From positions 1 through 11,647 of the forward strand of contig CAJUTH010000065.1 of the NCBI GenBank assembly GCA_910589275.1: 11,647 nt of DNA. The letters are read 5' to 3'. Positions 5,597 through 11,647 of this stretch are shown piece by piece. Each line of letters begins with the position of its first letter. The first letter of the stretch is position 1. The notes under the pieces are model-generated. The model was given only the letters and a program-made list of their open reading frames with translations. It was not told where the DNA came from and did not search any database. This stretch comes from an uncultured Dorea sp. GTDB lineage: Bacteria; Bacillota; Clostridia; Lachnospirales; Lachnospiraceae. The position numbers were made by a program, and so were the translations under genes.

Positions 5597-6487
5597 ATGT
5601 CTTACATATTACAAACGAGTCATCTGAGTAAGAGGATTGGCGGGAAAGAGTTGGTTTCGGATGTGAATATTCATGTAAAGAAAGGCGAGATATATGGATT
5701 TTTAGGACCGAACGGAGCGGGAAAAACTACGGTGATGAAGATGGTTACGAATCTTTGGAAACCGACAGAAGGGACGATCGCATTATTTGGCAGATTACTG
5801 GAGCCTTCGTCTTACGAGTTGTTTCAGCGTATGGGAAGTATCATTGAATTTCCCGCGTTTTACGAGTATATGAGCGGAAGGGACAATTTGCAGGTTCACT
5901 GTGAGTATATGGGGTATTACAAGAAAGGAAGCGTAGAGGAAGCCTTGGGAATGCTGGATTTGACAGAAGCGGCGGATGTGCCTGTAAAGAACTATTCTCT
6001 GGGTATGAAACAGCGTCTTGGGATTGTGCGGGCGGTACTTTGCAGGCCGGAGCTGGTGATTCTTGACGAACCGACAAACGGTCTGGATCCCGTGGGAATG
6101 AAGAAGATCAGGGATCTGTTTCGAATGCTTTGCACAGAATACGGCATGACCTTTATGATTTCCAGCCATCTTCTTTCTGAAATTGAAAGTATTGCCGATA
6201 CCGTCGGAGTTATCCATCATGGGAGGATGATGAGAGAGATCTCTATGCAGGAAATCGCGGAAATGAATACGGCTTATATAGAATTTGTTGTGGAGGATAC
6301 AAGGAAAGCGGCCTATGTGCTTGCTGAGAAAATGGGGCTGGAGTATTTCAAAATTGTCGGTGATTCTGAAATACGTATTTATGATCAAGGCATTACGACC
6401 CAGAAAGCGGCAAAGGAACTGATGAAAAATGGTGTGGAATTGGTTTCTATCAGCCGGCACACAGAGAACTTGGAGAACTTTTTTTAA
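5597..6487 (+). CDS. ABC transporter ATP-binding protein, BcrA / lantibiotic-immunity (LanF) type
   Basis: This 296-residue ATPase belongs to the BcrA/LanF group, which drives export or removal of peptide antibiotics such as bacitracin or lantibiotics from the membrane. Walker A is GPNGAGKT (37-44), the signature YSLGMKQR (133-140), Walker B LVILDEPT (153-160) with catalytic E158, followed by the D-loop NGLDP. The C-terminal region after about 215 is the variable extension of this subfamily. An AAAGGAG site precedes the start at 5597 by about 8 bases. The permease gene follows after 25 bases, so the two are an operon. The histidine kinase remnant immediately upstream supports the resistance-module reading. 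Substrate is inferred; a general exporter role cannot be excluded. Confidence 0.88.
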   Translation: MSYILQTSHLSKRIGGKELVSDVNIHVKKGEIYGFLGPNGAGKTTVMKMVTNLWKPTEGTIALFGRLLEPSSYELFQRMGSIIEFPAFYEYMSGRDNLQVHCEYMGYYKKGSVEEALGMLDLTEAADVPVKNYSLGMKQRLGIVRAVLCRPELVILDEPTNGLDPVGMKKIRDLFRMLCTEYGMTFMISSHLLSEIESIADTVGVIHHGRMMREISMQEIAEMNTAYIEFVVEDTRKAAYVLAEKMGLEYFKIVGDSEIRIYDQGITTQKAAKELMKNGVELVSISRHTENLENFF

Positions 6488-6512
6488 AAATGACGGCGGA
6501 GGAGGAGCGATC

Positions 6513-7217
6513 ATGTTAAAGTTAATCAGGCTTGAATGGAAAAAGAACCATATTGGAAAATATATTGCGGGCGCGGTAATTATGGCGGCTCTGCTGGGAC
6601 TGTTTATTTTTGCGCTGGCATTCTTGGGGATTGCAGAGGATCCGGATGGAACACTGGACGCCGCGGCGGGGATGAATGTGATTTCTGCGCCGATTGAACT
6701 GTTTACCAGTATGGCGTTTTTGAATTATACCAGCGTTATGCTGGCGTCATTTATCGTTAGCGCTTATAAAAATAAAACCATGAACTTGATGTTTACTTAT
6801 CCGATCAAACGGCAGAAAATATTGGCCTCCCAGATGAGCGCGGTCTGGCTCTTTAATTTTGCAGCCCTTATTTTTACAAAGCTGGCTATTTATGCCTGCG
6901 TGTCCGTGGGGGCAAATTCTATGCAGTCCTCCTTTGCAATTGATTTTTCCATGGGCAGCCTATCGTTTTATATTCAACTGATTTTAAAATCAGTGGTCAT
7001 CGTGAGCATGAGTTTTATCGCTTTGTTTGTGGGTTTGGCTATGAAATCCTCCAAGGCGGCTGTCGTTACTTCTTTTCTGCTGATTTTTCTGACGCAGGCA
7101 AACGTGGGAGATTTTACGATGTCAGACAGCCCGGTTTTTCCGATTGTTTTAACGGCGGTTTCATTCGGGTTTGCGGCTCTGTCATTGTACAATGCGGAGA
7201 GGAAAGATTTGGTATAG
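6513..7217 (+). CDS. ABC-2 type permease partner of the BcrA-type ATPase
   Basis: This is an integral membrane protein of 234 residues with about six hydrophobic segments (near 18-40, 65-85, 105-130, 150-180, 188-200 and 208-225). The N-terminus MLKLIRLEWKKN and the cytoplasmic NLMFTYPIKRQKIL segment after the second helix are typical of BcrB/LanE-type permeases. The start at 6513 follows a GGAGGAG site at about 6500-6507; an in-frame ATG at 6429 inside the ATPase gene lacks such a site. Only one permease gene is present, as in BcrAB; LanFEG systems have two. A good but ownerless ribosome binding site at 7239-7246 hints that another gene once followed. Confidence 0.85.
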   Translation: MLKLIRLEWKKNHIGKYIAGAVIMAALLGLFIFALAFLGIAEDPDGTLDAAAGMNVISAPIELFTSMAFLNYTSVMLASFIVSAYKNKTMNLMFTYPIKRQKILASQMSAVWLFNFAALIFTKLAIYACVSVGANSMQSSFAIDFSMGSLSFYIQLILKSVVIVSMSFIALFVGLAMKSSKAAVVTSFLLIFLTQANVGDFTMSDSPVFPIVLTAVSFGFAALSLYNAERKDLV

Positions 7218-7238
7218 GGAGTGTAGTAAGTATAAAAA

Positions 7239-7246
7239 GAAAGGAG
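7239..7246 (+). other. Ribosome binding site without a gene
   Basis: GAAAGGAG sits 22 bases after the permease stop, but no ATG, GTG or TTG follows within 15 bases, and the reading frames there close quickly. It may be the leftover start region of a deleted downstream gene, or chance. Confidence 0.3.
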
Positions 7247-7262
7247 ACTAATAGAAAACATA

Positions 7263-7282
7263 AATAAATAAAAGTATTTATT
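7263..7282 (+). repeat. AT-only hairpin between operons
   Basis: AATAAATA (7263-7270) pairs perfectly with TATTTATT (7275-7282) around AAAG. With no GC pairs it is a poor terminator, yet it is the only stem between the permease gene and the next promoter. Confidence 0.3.
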
Positions 7283-7314
7283 AAAATAATCTATCGCATG
7301 ATTGAATAGGTTTG

Positions 7315-7343
7315 TTGACACAGATTTGCAGTATTTATATAAT
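7315..7343 (+). promoter_or_regulatory. Consensus promoter of the DUF169-metNIQ operon
   Basis: Perfect TTGACA (7315-7320) and TATAAT (7338-7343) hexamers are separated by 17 bases. Transcription should begin near 7350, so the leader is only about 24 bases long and cannot hold a SAM riboswitch or T-box. A promoter this strong probably needs repression to be controlled, but no clear dyad is seen. Confidence 0.85.
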
Positions 7344-7373
7344 CAATAAGACATGAAAGACGAGGACGGCAGT

Positions 7374-8183
7374 ATGTGTGGATTATATAAAAGGCAGACG
7401 GATTTGTTCCAAGCGTTTTTGCCATTGGAGCGGGATCTTATCGGGATCCGTTTTCTTAGGAATAAGCAGGAATATGAGGAGTGCGGCGGACAGGAAGTAC
7501 GGTACAAAATGCCCTATTGCGTGATGGTGAAATCAGCGTCGGCCGGACATGATATAAAAGTAAAAGAGGATAATTTCGGTTGCAAGGCTTCTGCAAGGGC
7601 GCTGGGTTTTATCAGGCCCCAGAAGTCTTTTCTAGACGGGGAGGACGGGCTGCGTTTTGGGATTTATAAGGATCTGGAAACAGCGGGATGTTCTAGCAGG
7701 CACATTACCTTATGTGATAGGAAAGTTTATGGGATACAGCTTGCACCGTTACACAAGTTCACAAAGGCGCCGGATGTAATCATTTGCTTTACGAACCCTT
7801 ACGGCGCCATGCGGCTGGTTCAGGCACACAGCTACAGCTTTGGAAACAAAATGGAATTCAAGATGGGCGGTCTTCAGGCTATGTGTTCGGAGACGACGGC
7901 ATACCCCTATTTGTCGGGGAATATGAATATCAGTATGCTTTGCGCCGGGACAAGAAATCTCTGTAAGTGGAAGGAAGAAGAACTGGCAGCAGGGATTCCT
8001 TACGCTAGGTTTGAAGGTATCCTAACAGGGCTCTGGCAGACGGTAAATCCTTTAGAACGCGATGGGAAAAAGAAAATCATCCAAGAAAAGCTAACGGCCG
8101 TTGGCGAAGATCCGACGGGGATCATTTTTGGGAAAAATTACGATGATAATTTATATGAATTTGGAAAGAGTGTGCGCAGGTAG
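7374..8183 (+). CDS. DUF169-family protein, first gene of the metNIQ-like operon
   Basis: This cytoplasmic protein has 269 residues from the start at 7374, resembling the uncharacterised DUF169 (COG2043) family. Recognisable segments are the N-terminal GIRFL strand, PYCVMVKSA (C49), FGCKASARALGF (C70), then PLHKFTKAPDVIICFTNP and the GGLQAMCSETTAYPY and MLCAGTRN blocks, with the IPYARFEGILTGL end. Several cysteines recur in the conserved blocks, so a metal, cluster or thiol role is possible, but no function is established. An ATG at 7353 is only about 3 bases from the predicted transcript start and lacks a binding site; 7374 has GAGGA about 8 bases upstream, so it is preferred. The stop lies 5 bases before metN, indicating co-transcription and probably coupled translation. 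Confidence 0.78.
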   Translation: MCGLYKRQTDLFQAFLPLERDLIGIRFLRNKQEYEECGGQEVRYKMPYCVMVKSASAGHDIKVKEDNFGCKASARALGFIRPQKSFLDGEDGLRFGIYKDLETAGCSSRHITLCDRKVYGIQLAPLHKFTKAPDVIICFTNPYGAMRLVQAHSYSFGNKMEFKMGGLQAMCSETTAYPYLSGNMNISMLCAGTRNLCKWKEEELAAGIPYARFEGILTGLWQTVNPLERDGKKKIIQEKLTAVGEDPTGIIFGKNYDDNLYEFGKSVRR

Positions 8184-8188
8184 AAGCG

Positions 8189-9235
8189 ATGCAGATGATA
8201 ACGATAAAGAATTTGTGTAAAAAATATGACGAGAAAATGGTCTTAAGCGACATTAATATTGAGATTGAGAAGGGTGAGATTTATGGTTTGATTGGACGCA
8301 GCGGAGTTGGAAAATCCACCCTTTTACGATGCATTAATGGGCTGGAAGGGTTTGACGGCGGCGAACTCTGTGTGGACGGGACAGATATTACGAAACTGAA
8401 AGACAGGGAAATGAGGGAATTTCGCAAGGGGATCGGTATGATTTTCCAGCAGTTTTCACTGTTAAAGCGCCTGACAGTATTTGAGAATATTGCGCTCCCT
8501 ATGAAGATGTGGAAATATCCGAAGGAGCAGATTGCCGCTAGAGTGACGGAATTACTGGAACTTGTAGGATTAGAGGAAAAGGCGGATGCATATCCGGAGG
8601 AACTTTCCGGGGGACAGAAACAGAGAGTAGCGATTGCAAGGGCGCTTACAATGGAACCGCAGATACTTTTATGCGATGAGGCAACTTCCGCTTTGGATCC
8701 CCAGACGGCTAAATCCATTATCCAGCTTTTGGTAAATATTAACAAAGAGCTTGGGATTACGATAATCGTGGTGACGCATCAGATGTCGGTTGTAAAGAGC
8801 TGCTGTGAGAGAATTGCGCTGATGGAAGACGGCAGGATTGCAGTGAGCGGAGGAGTGGAAGAAGTATTTATGGAACAATCCGAGCCGCTTGCAAGGCTGA
8901 TGGGACAGAAGGAGCTGGCGCTTCCAAAGCATGGAACGACGCTGAAGATTGTGCTTTCCGGCAGAAATTCAGAAGAACCGGTTATTTCAATGATAGCCCG
9001 GGAATTGGGTATCGATATACGGATACTTGGGGGCGAGATGGAGCTTTTCCGGGGAAAGACGATCGGTACGATCGTTTTGAATGTGGATGAAAAGGACTGC
9101 GGGAAGGTTTTGGATTTTCTGGAGAAGAAAGAAATAAAATGGTTCCGGATTCCGGATACGGATGGAAAGAAAGCGGACGGAACCGAAAGCGTCCGGAAGG
9201 GAACCGAAGAAGAGAGAGAAGGTGTACTATGCTAA
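8189..9235 (+). CDS. metN: MetN-like ABC transporter ATP-binding protein
   Basis: This peripheral membrane ATPase of the methionine-type importer has 348 residues, the usual MetN length. Walker A is GRSGVGKS (36-43), the Q-loop lies in FQQFSLLKRLTVFENIALP, the signature is LSGGQKQR (139-146) and Walker B is ILLCDEAT (159-166). The C-terminal NIL/ACT-like regulatory domain is at about 255-335; in MetN this domain binds methionine and inhibits transport. A tail rich in Lys, Glu and Arg follows. No strong ribosome binding site precedes the start (ATG at 8189, or 8195 as an alternative), so coupling to the DUF169 gene 5 bases upstream is likely. It overlaps metI by 7 bases. ATPase type is certain; substrate is discussed under the lipoprotein. 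Confidence 0.92.
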   Translation: MQMITIKNLCKKYDEKMVLSDINIEIEKGEIYGLIGRSGVGKSTLLRCINGLEGFDGGELCVDGTDITKLKDREMREFRKGIGMIFQQFSLLKRLTVFENIALPMKMWKYPKEQIAARVTELLELVGLEEKADAYPEELSGGQKQRVAIARALTMEPQILLCDEATSALDPQTAKSIIQLLVNINKELGITIIVVTHQMSVVKSCCERIALMEDGRIAVSGGVEEVFMEQSEPLARLMGQKELALPKHGTTLKIVLSGRNSEEPVISMIARELGIDIRILGGEMELFRGKTIGTIVLNVDEKDCGKVLDFLEKKEIKWFRIPDTDGKKADGTESVRKGTEEEREGVLC

Positions 9236-9933
9236 GAGGAGGGTTCGGAGGAGATTTTGCCCGGTATTTTGACAGGATTATCGGACCTGCAATTGGAACG
9301 ACGGTGCGTATTCTAATTGTTACGATGATACTGGGGTTTCTGTTTGGGTTTCTGATGTCTGTTTTTTTGATTCTGTATCATCCGCAAGGACTTAGGCCGG
9401 ATAAGAAGAAATACCGTGTTGTGAATTTCCTTGCAAATCTGATCCGTTCCTTTCCGATTATTATTCTAATCGTGGCTATTTCGCCGCTGACAAGAATGAT
9501 CGTTGGGACGACAATCGGTGAAAAGGCGGCGATACTTCCGCTGACCATTGCAGCGACGCCTTTTATAGCGAAAATATTTGAGAATTGTTACCTTGAGGTG
9601 GACCGGCAGCTTATTGAAGCTGCAAGGTCGTTTGGGGCTTGTGACCTGCAGATTGTTTTTGGTGTTATGGTAAAGGAATCGGTTCCCTCTATGGTATCCG
9701 GCATGACGCTGGCTTCGATTTCTTATCTGGCCGCTACTACGCTTGCGGGAGCCGTCGGCGCCGGGGGGATCGGCGCGGTAGCCTTAAATTACGGCTATCA
9801 GAGTTTTAATGATATCGTTCTCTATTCATCAGTGCTGATTCTGCTGGTGATGGTTCAGATCATACAGATGACTGGAGATTTGATATATAAAAAGACAATA
9901 AAATCAAACAGCAAAAGGAGAGCTAACGAATGA
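9229..9933 (+). CDS. metI: MetI-like ABC transporter permease
   Basis: This inner membrane permease has 234 residues and about five transmembrane segments, the expected size for MetI. The EAA loop that contacts MetN is visible as LIEAARSFGACDLQIVFGVM near 130-150, followed by the GAVGAGGIGAVALNYGYQ segment characteristic of D-methionine-type permeases. The start ATG at 9229 lies inside the last codons of metN, with the stop TAA at 9233-9235, so reinitiation is likely; the upstream in-frame ATG at 9139 would extend into metN and has no signal. The stop overlaps the start of the lipoprotein gene as ATGA at 9930-9933. Confidence 0.92.
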   Translation: MLRGGFGGDFARYFDRIIGPAIGTTVRILIVTMILGFLFGFLMSVFLILYHPQGLRPDKKKYRVVNFLANLIRSFPIIILIVAISPLTRMIVGTTIGEKAAILPLTIAATPFIAKIFENCYLEVDRQLIEAARSFGACDLQIVFGVMVKESVPSMVSGMTLASISYLAATTLAGAVGAGGIGAVALNYGYQSFNDIVLYSSVLILLVMVQIIQMTGDLIYKKTIKSNSKRRANE

Positions 9934-10790
9934 AAAGAAAACTAATTTGTCTGGGTATTGCACTTGTCATGATATTTGGCCTTTTTGCCGGATGCGGCTC
10001 AAAGGAAGAAGTGCCGGAAGAAACGGAAGCGGGAAAAGAAGACGCGGCAGAAGAAGGAAACGGAGAGAAAACCATTAAAATCGGATGTATGTCTTCCTCG
10101 GAACCAATCGTTCAGATCATTGCCGACGGAATGAAAGAGAAGGGCTATGCGGTTGAAGCGGTATTATTTGACCAGAATAATATGCCGTGTACGGCGTTAA
10201 AGGACGGAGAAATTGACGGCGTTATTCTGAATCACAAACCGTGGCTGGAGACCTTCTGCAAGGAAAATAACTGCGAGCTTACTATGGCGGAGCCGTATAT
10301 TTATTATTCGCCTTTCCGCCTGTATTCGGAAAAATATGATGACGTAAAGGATTTCCCTGACGGGGCTGCGATCGCCGTGCCGTCTGATGCGGCAAACATG
10401 GAAAGAAGTCTTCTGGTTCTTCAAGAGGTGGGGCTGATTAAGCTCGGCGAAAAGGCGGAAACATTTTATTCCATTGTTGATATTGAAGAAAATCCAAAGA
10501 ATATTCAGTTTGTAGAGGCTGAAATTACGACAGCGGCAAGGAGTATCCATGATGCGGACGCCGTTATTTCGCCGGCTGTTTATATTTTTCAGGATGGAGG
10601 AGTTGACGTAGAGGATTATTTGTTTGATGATCCGGCATCGGAAGTGAAATATCCGTTAGGGCTGATTGTTGAAAGCGGTGAAGAAGGGGAAGACTGGGTA
10701 AAAGAAGCGATAGCATGCGTGTTCTCCGAAAATGGAAAGAAAGCTTTTGACGAGGAGTATCAGGGAACATATATCTTGATCGAACAGTAA
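9930..10790 (+). CDS. metQ: MetQ/NlpA-like substrate-binding lipoprotein with unusual pocket residues
   Basis: This extracytoplasmic lipoprotein of 286 residues has a signal peptide ending LFAGC with the lipid-modified C22, an acidic Glu/Ala-rich linker to about residue 45, then the NlpA domain. Family marks include the NHKPWLE block (H102), the VPSDAANMERSLLVLQ block with N156 and R159, which corresponds to the carboxylate-binding arginine of MetQ, and SIVDIEENPKN. In place of the common DAAVINGNYA motif, whose asparagine contacts methionine, this protein has DADAVISPAVY (residues 208-218), so the asparagine appears to be P215. An AAAGGAG site precedes the start at 9930. Transport of methionine, a methionine derivative or another small molecule is possible; the altered motif weakens a plain methionine call. 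Confidence 0.88.
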   Translation: MKRKLICLGIALVMIFGLFAGCGSKEEVPEETEAGKEDAAEEGNGEKTIKIGCMSSSEPIVQIIADGMKEKGYAVEAVLFDQNNMPCTALKDGEIDGVILNHKPWLETFCKENNCELTMAEPYIYYSPFRLYSEKYDDVKDFPDGAAIAVPSDAANMERSLLVLQEVGLIKLGEKAETFYSIVDIEENPKNIQFVEAEITTAARSIHDADAVISPAVYIFQDGGVDVEDYLFDDPASEVKYPLGLIVESGEEGEDWVKEAIACVFSENGKKAFDEEYQGTYILIEQ

Positions 10791-10822
10791 GGAACTTCGG
10801 TATTTTTTAGAACAGAATCGGC

Positions 10823-10860
10823 AAAAGAGCTTCAGTAATTATGTCTGGGGCTCTTTTTTT
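10823..10860 (+). terminator. Strong intrinsic terminator after metQ
   Basis: AAAAGAGCTTCAG (10823-10835) pairs with CTGGGGCTCTTTT (10845-10857) over 13 positions, two of them G-U, with a 9-base loop. A T-run reaches 10860. It closes the four-gene operon about 30 bases after the last stop. Confidence 0.9.
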
Positions 10861-10910
10861 GAAGGGTTTTATCGAAGCGCTATGTTTATGCTGTGATCGG
10901 CAGAAGTTTG

Positions 10911-10919
10911 TGGTATACT
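10911..10919 (+). promoter_or_regulatory. Extended -10 promoter upstream of the AlbA_2 pseudogene
   Basis: TGGTATACT is an extended -10 (TGn plus TATACT at 10914-10919). No clear -35 is seen, which is common with extended -10 elements. The gene start at 10976 also has a GGAGGT site, so expression signals survive although the coding frame does not. Confidence 0.45.
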
Positions 10920-10975
10920 AAGGTAGAATATTTGTAACCACATAATGCAATGCTGCTATCAATGGAGGTGGCACG

Positions 10976-11647
10976 ATGACGATTGAGGAAATTGTTCATG
11001 GAGAGTCAAGAAACGTTGAATTTAAGGTGACTCTGCCGAGAAACTCGGAAAAGTATGTGAAATCTGTCATTGCTTTTGCAAATACGCAGGGCGGCAGATT
11101 GATATTTGGTGTGGATGATAAAACCAGAAAAGCTACCGGTATTGATGAGGGGGCTGTTTTTGCAATGATGGACATCGGACTATTTCCCATTTTCTAAAAC
11201 CCAGTGTGCGGTATTTAAGGGAACAGAACGGACAGTATTTCTTGATAAACGGGAATTTTCCGGTTCGATTTATGAACAGATTATAAATGCCCATTGTCAT
11301 CGTAATCTGGCAGATGATTCTTGTGTACAAGTGGCAATATATGATGATAGGCTGGAAGTGTCTTCTCCGGGCGGGCTGTATAATGGACTTACTTATGAAG
11401 AACTTATGCAAGGGCATTCGAAAATCCGTAACAGAGCGATCGCTGGTGTATTTCATAAAATGGGATTGGTTGAATCTTGGGGAACCGGCGTTAAAAGAGT
11501 TTTAAGCGCCGCTGAAAGCTACGGCCTTCCGAAACCGGGGTTTCAGGTATTTGACAATATGTTTCGAGTAAACCTTTTCCGAAAAAATTATTCAGTAGAA
11601 GGAAGCATCGGAGAAGCATCGGAGAAGCATCGGAGAAGCATCGGAGA
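10976..11647 (+). pseudogene. Degraded AlbA_2/Schlafen-type ATP-binding regulator, runs off the window edge
   Basis: An AlbA_2 domain start (MTIEEIVHGESRNVEFKVTL, then SVIAFANTQGGRLIFGVDD) reads in one frame from 10976 to about 11170, then closes at a TAA at 11195-11197. A second frame (+1) carries on from about 11172: SDYFPFSKTQCAVFKGTERT, later INAHCHRN, SPGGLYNGLTYEE, WGTGVKRVLSAA and FQVFDNMFRVNL, which are C-terminal blocks of the same family. Remembered intact relatives have about 170 residues between these two parts, and about 35 more between SIYEQI and INAHCHRN (near 11280). Two internal deletions, the first changing frame, therefore seem to have inactivated the gene. Family members are usually called transcription regulators or ATP-binding proteins of unknown role. 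The 3' end carries the 11-bp repeat and is cut by the window edge. Confidence 0.75.
11604..11647 (+). repeat. 11-bp tandem repeat, four perfect units to the window edge
   Basis: The unit AGCATCGGAGA is present four times without change (11604, 11615, 11626, 11637) and may continue outside the window. Because 11 is not a multiple of 3, three units encode an 11-residue cycle SIGEASEKHRR, and all three frames of this strand give the same cycle. The array lies in the C-terminal part of the AlbA_2-type pseudogene. Confidence 0.95.

Noticed and set aside
5795..6514. A 239-codon open frame on the minus strand within the ABC ATPase gene
   Set aside because: It is fully antisense to an intact ATPase with all motifs, is rich in His, Arg and Phe in no family-like pattern, and lacks a ribosome binding site.
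7293..7311. A second Rrf2-type operator in front of the DUF169 operon
   Set aside because: Only one half-site (TAGGT at 7307-7311) is present; the position of the matching ACCTA reads ATCGC.
7344..7373. SAM riboswitch or T-box before the met-like operon
   Set aside because: The predicted leader is only about 24 bases long and no folded structure is present upstream of the promoter.
11287..11505. A 72-codon plus-strand frame near the right edge
   Set aside because: It is out of phase with the frame that carries the family motifs and has no ribosome binding site.
11604..11647. Start of a CRISPR array
   Set aside because: The units are 11 bp with no spacers, and the repeat reads in frame with the AlbA_2-type coding sequence.

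Overview
The window looks like a chromosomal segment of a gut-type Firmicute, most probably a Lachnospiraceae-like Clostridia. The grounds are strong AGGAGG-type ribosome binding sites, sigma-A promoters with 17-bp spacers, moderate GC, and protein families typical of that group: an AgrC/AgrA pair, an Rrf2-type regulator beside metY, a BcrA-type ABC transporter, and DUF169 with MetNIQ. No rRNA, tRNA, CRISPR array or complete insertion sequence is visible.

Layout. Positions 1-244 hold no gene but contain a long imperfect palindrome (about 54-202). On the minus strand, an AgrC-like sensor kinase (2287-974) and an AgrA-like LytTR response regulator (967-245) form a tight pair, with no agrB or agrD nearby. 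A 61-codon membrane protein gene (2512-2697, +) diverges from agrC. Between the two divergent promoters lies a 14-bp inverted repeat (2367-2411) that looks like an operator. Next come a YbaK/EbsC-type tRNA-editing protein (2816-3283, +) and a convergent Rrf2 regulator with three cysteines (3706-3299, -). The Rrf2 gene diverges from metY (3841-5148, +). An ACCTA-N9-TAGGT palindrome covers the metY -35 box, so Rrf2 repression of sulfur assimilation is the obvious model.

After the metY terminator the sequence is scarred. The C-terminal tail of a sensor histidine kinase (about 5258-5434) survives without its front half or a response regulator. It is followed by an intact BcrA-like ATPase (5597-6487) and one ABC-2 permease (6513-7217). 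This looks like a peptide-antibiotic resistance module that lost its two-component system here.

A consensus promoter (7315-7343) then drives a compact four-gene operon: a DUF169 protein (7374-8183), MetN-like ATPase (8189-9235), MetI-like permease (9229-9933) and MetQ-like lipoprotein (9930-10790), ending at a strong terminator (10823-10860). The coupling to DUF169, the lack of any SAM riboswitch or T-box leader, and altered residues in MetQ suggest an import system whose substrate may not be plain methionine.

The last 670 bases hold a decayed AlbA_2/ATP-binding regulator-like gene (from 10976) with an apparent large internal deletion plus frame change, a second smaller deletion, and an 11-bp tandem repeat running off the window edge. 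Overall the window is ordinary housekeeping and sulfur genes interspersed with regulatory and defence remnants. The best leads are the DUF169-MetNIQ operon, the agrCA/small-protein divergent unit, and the Rrf2 operator.
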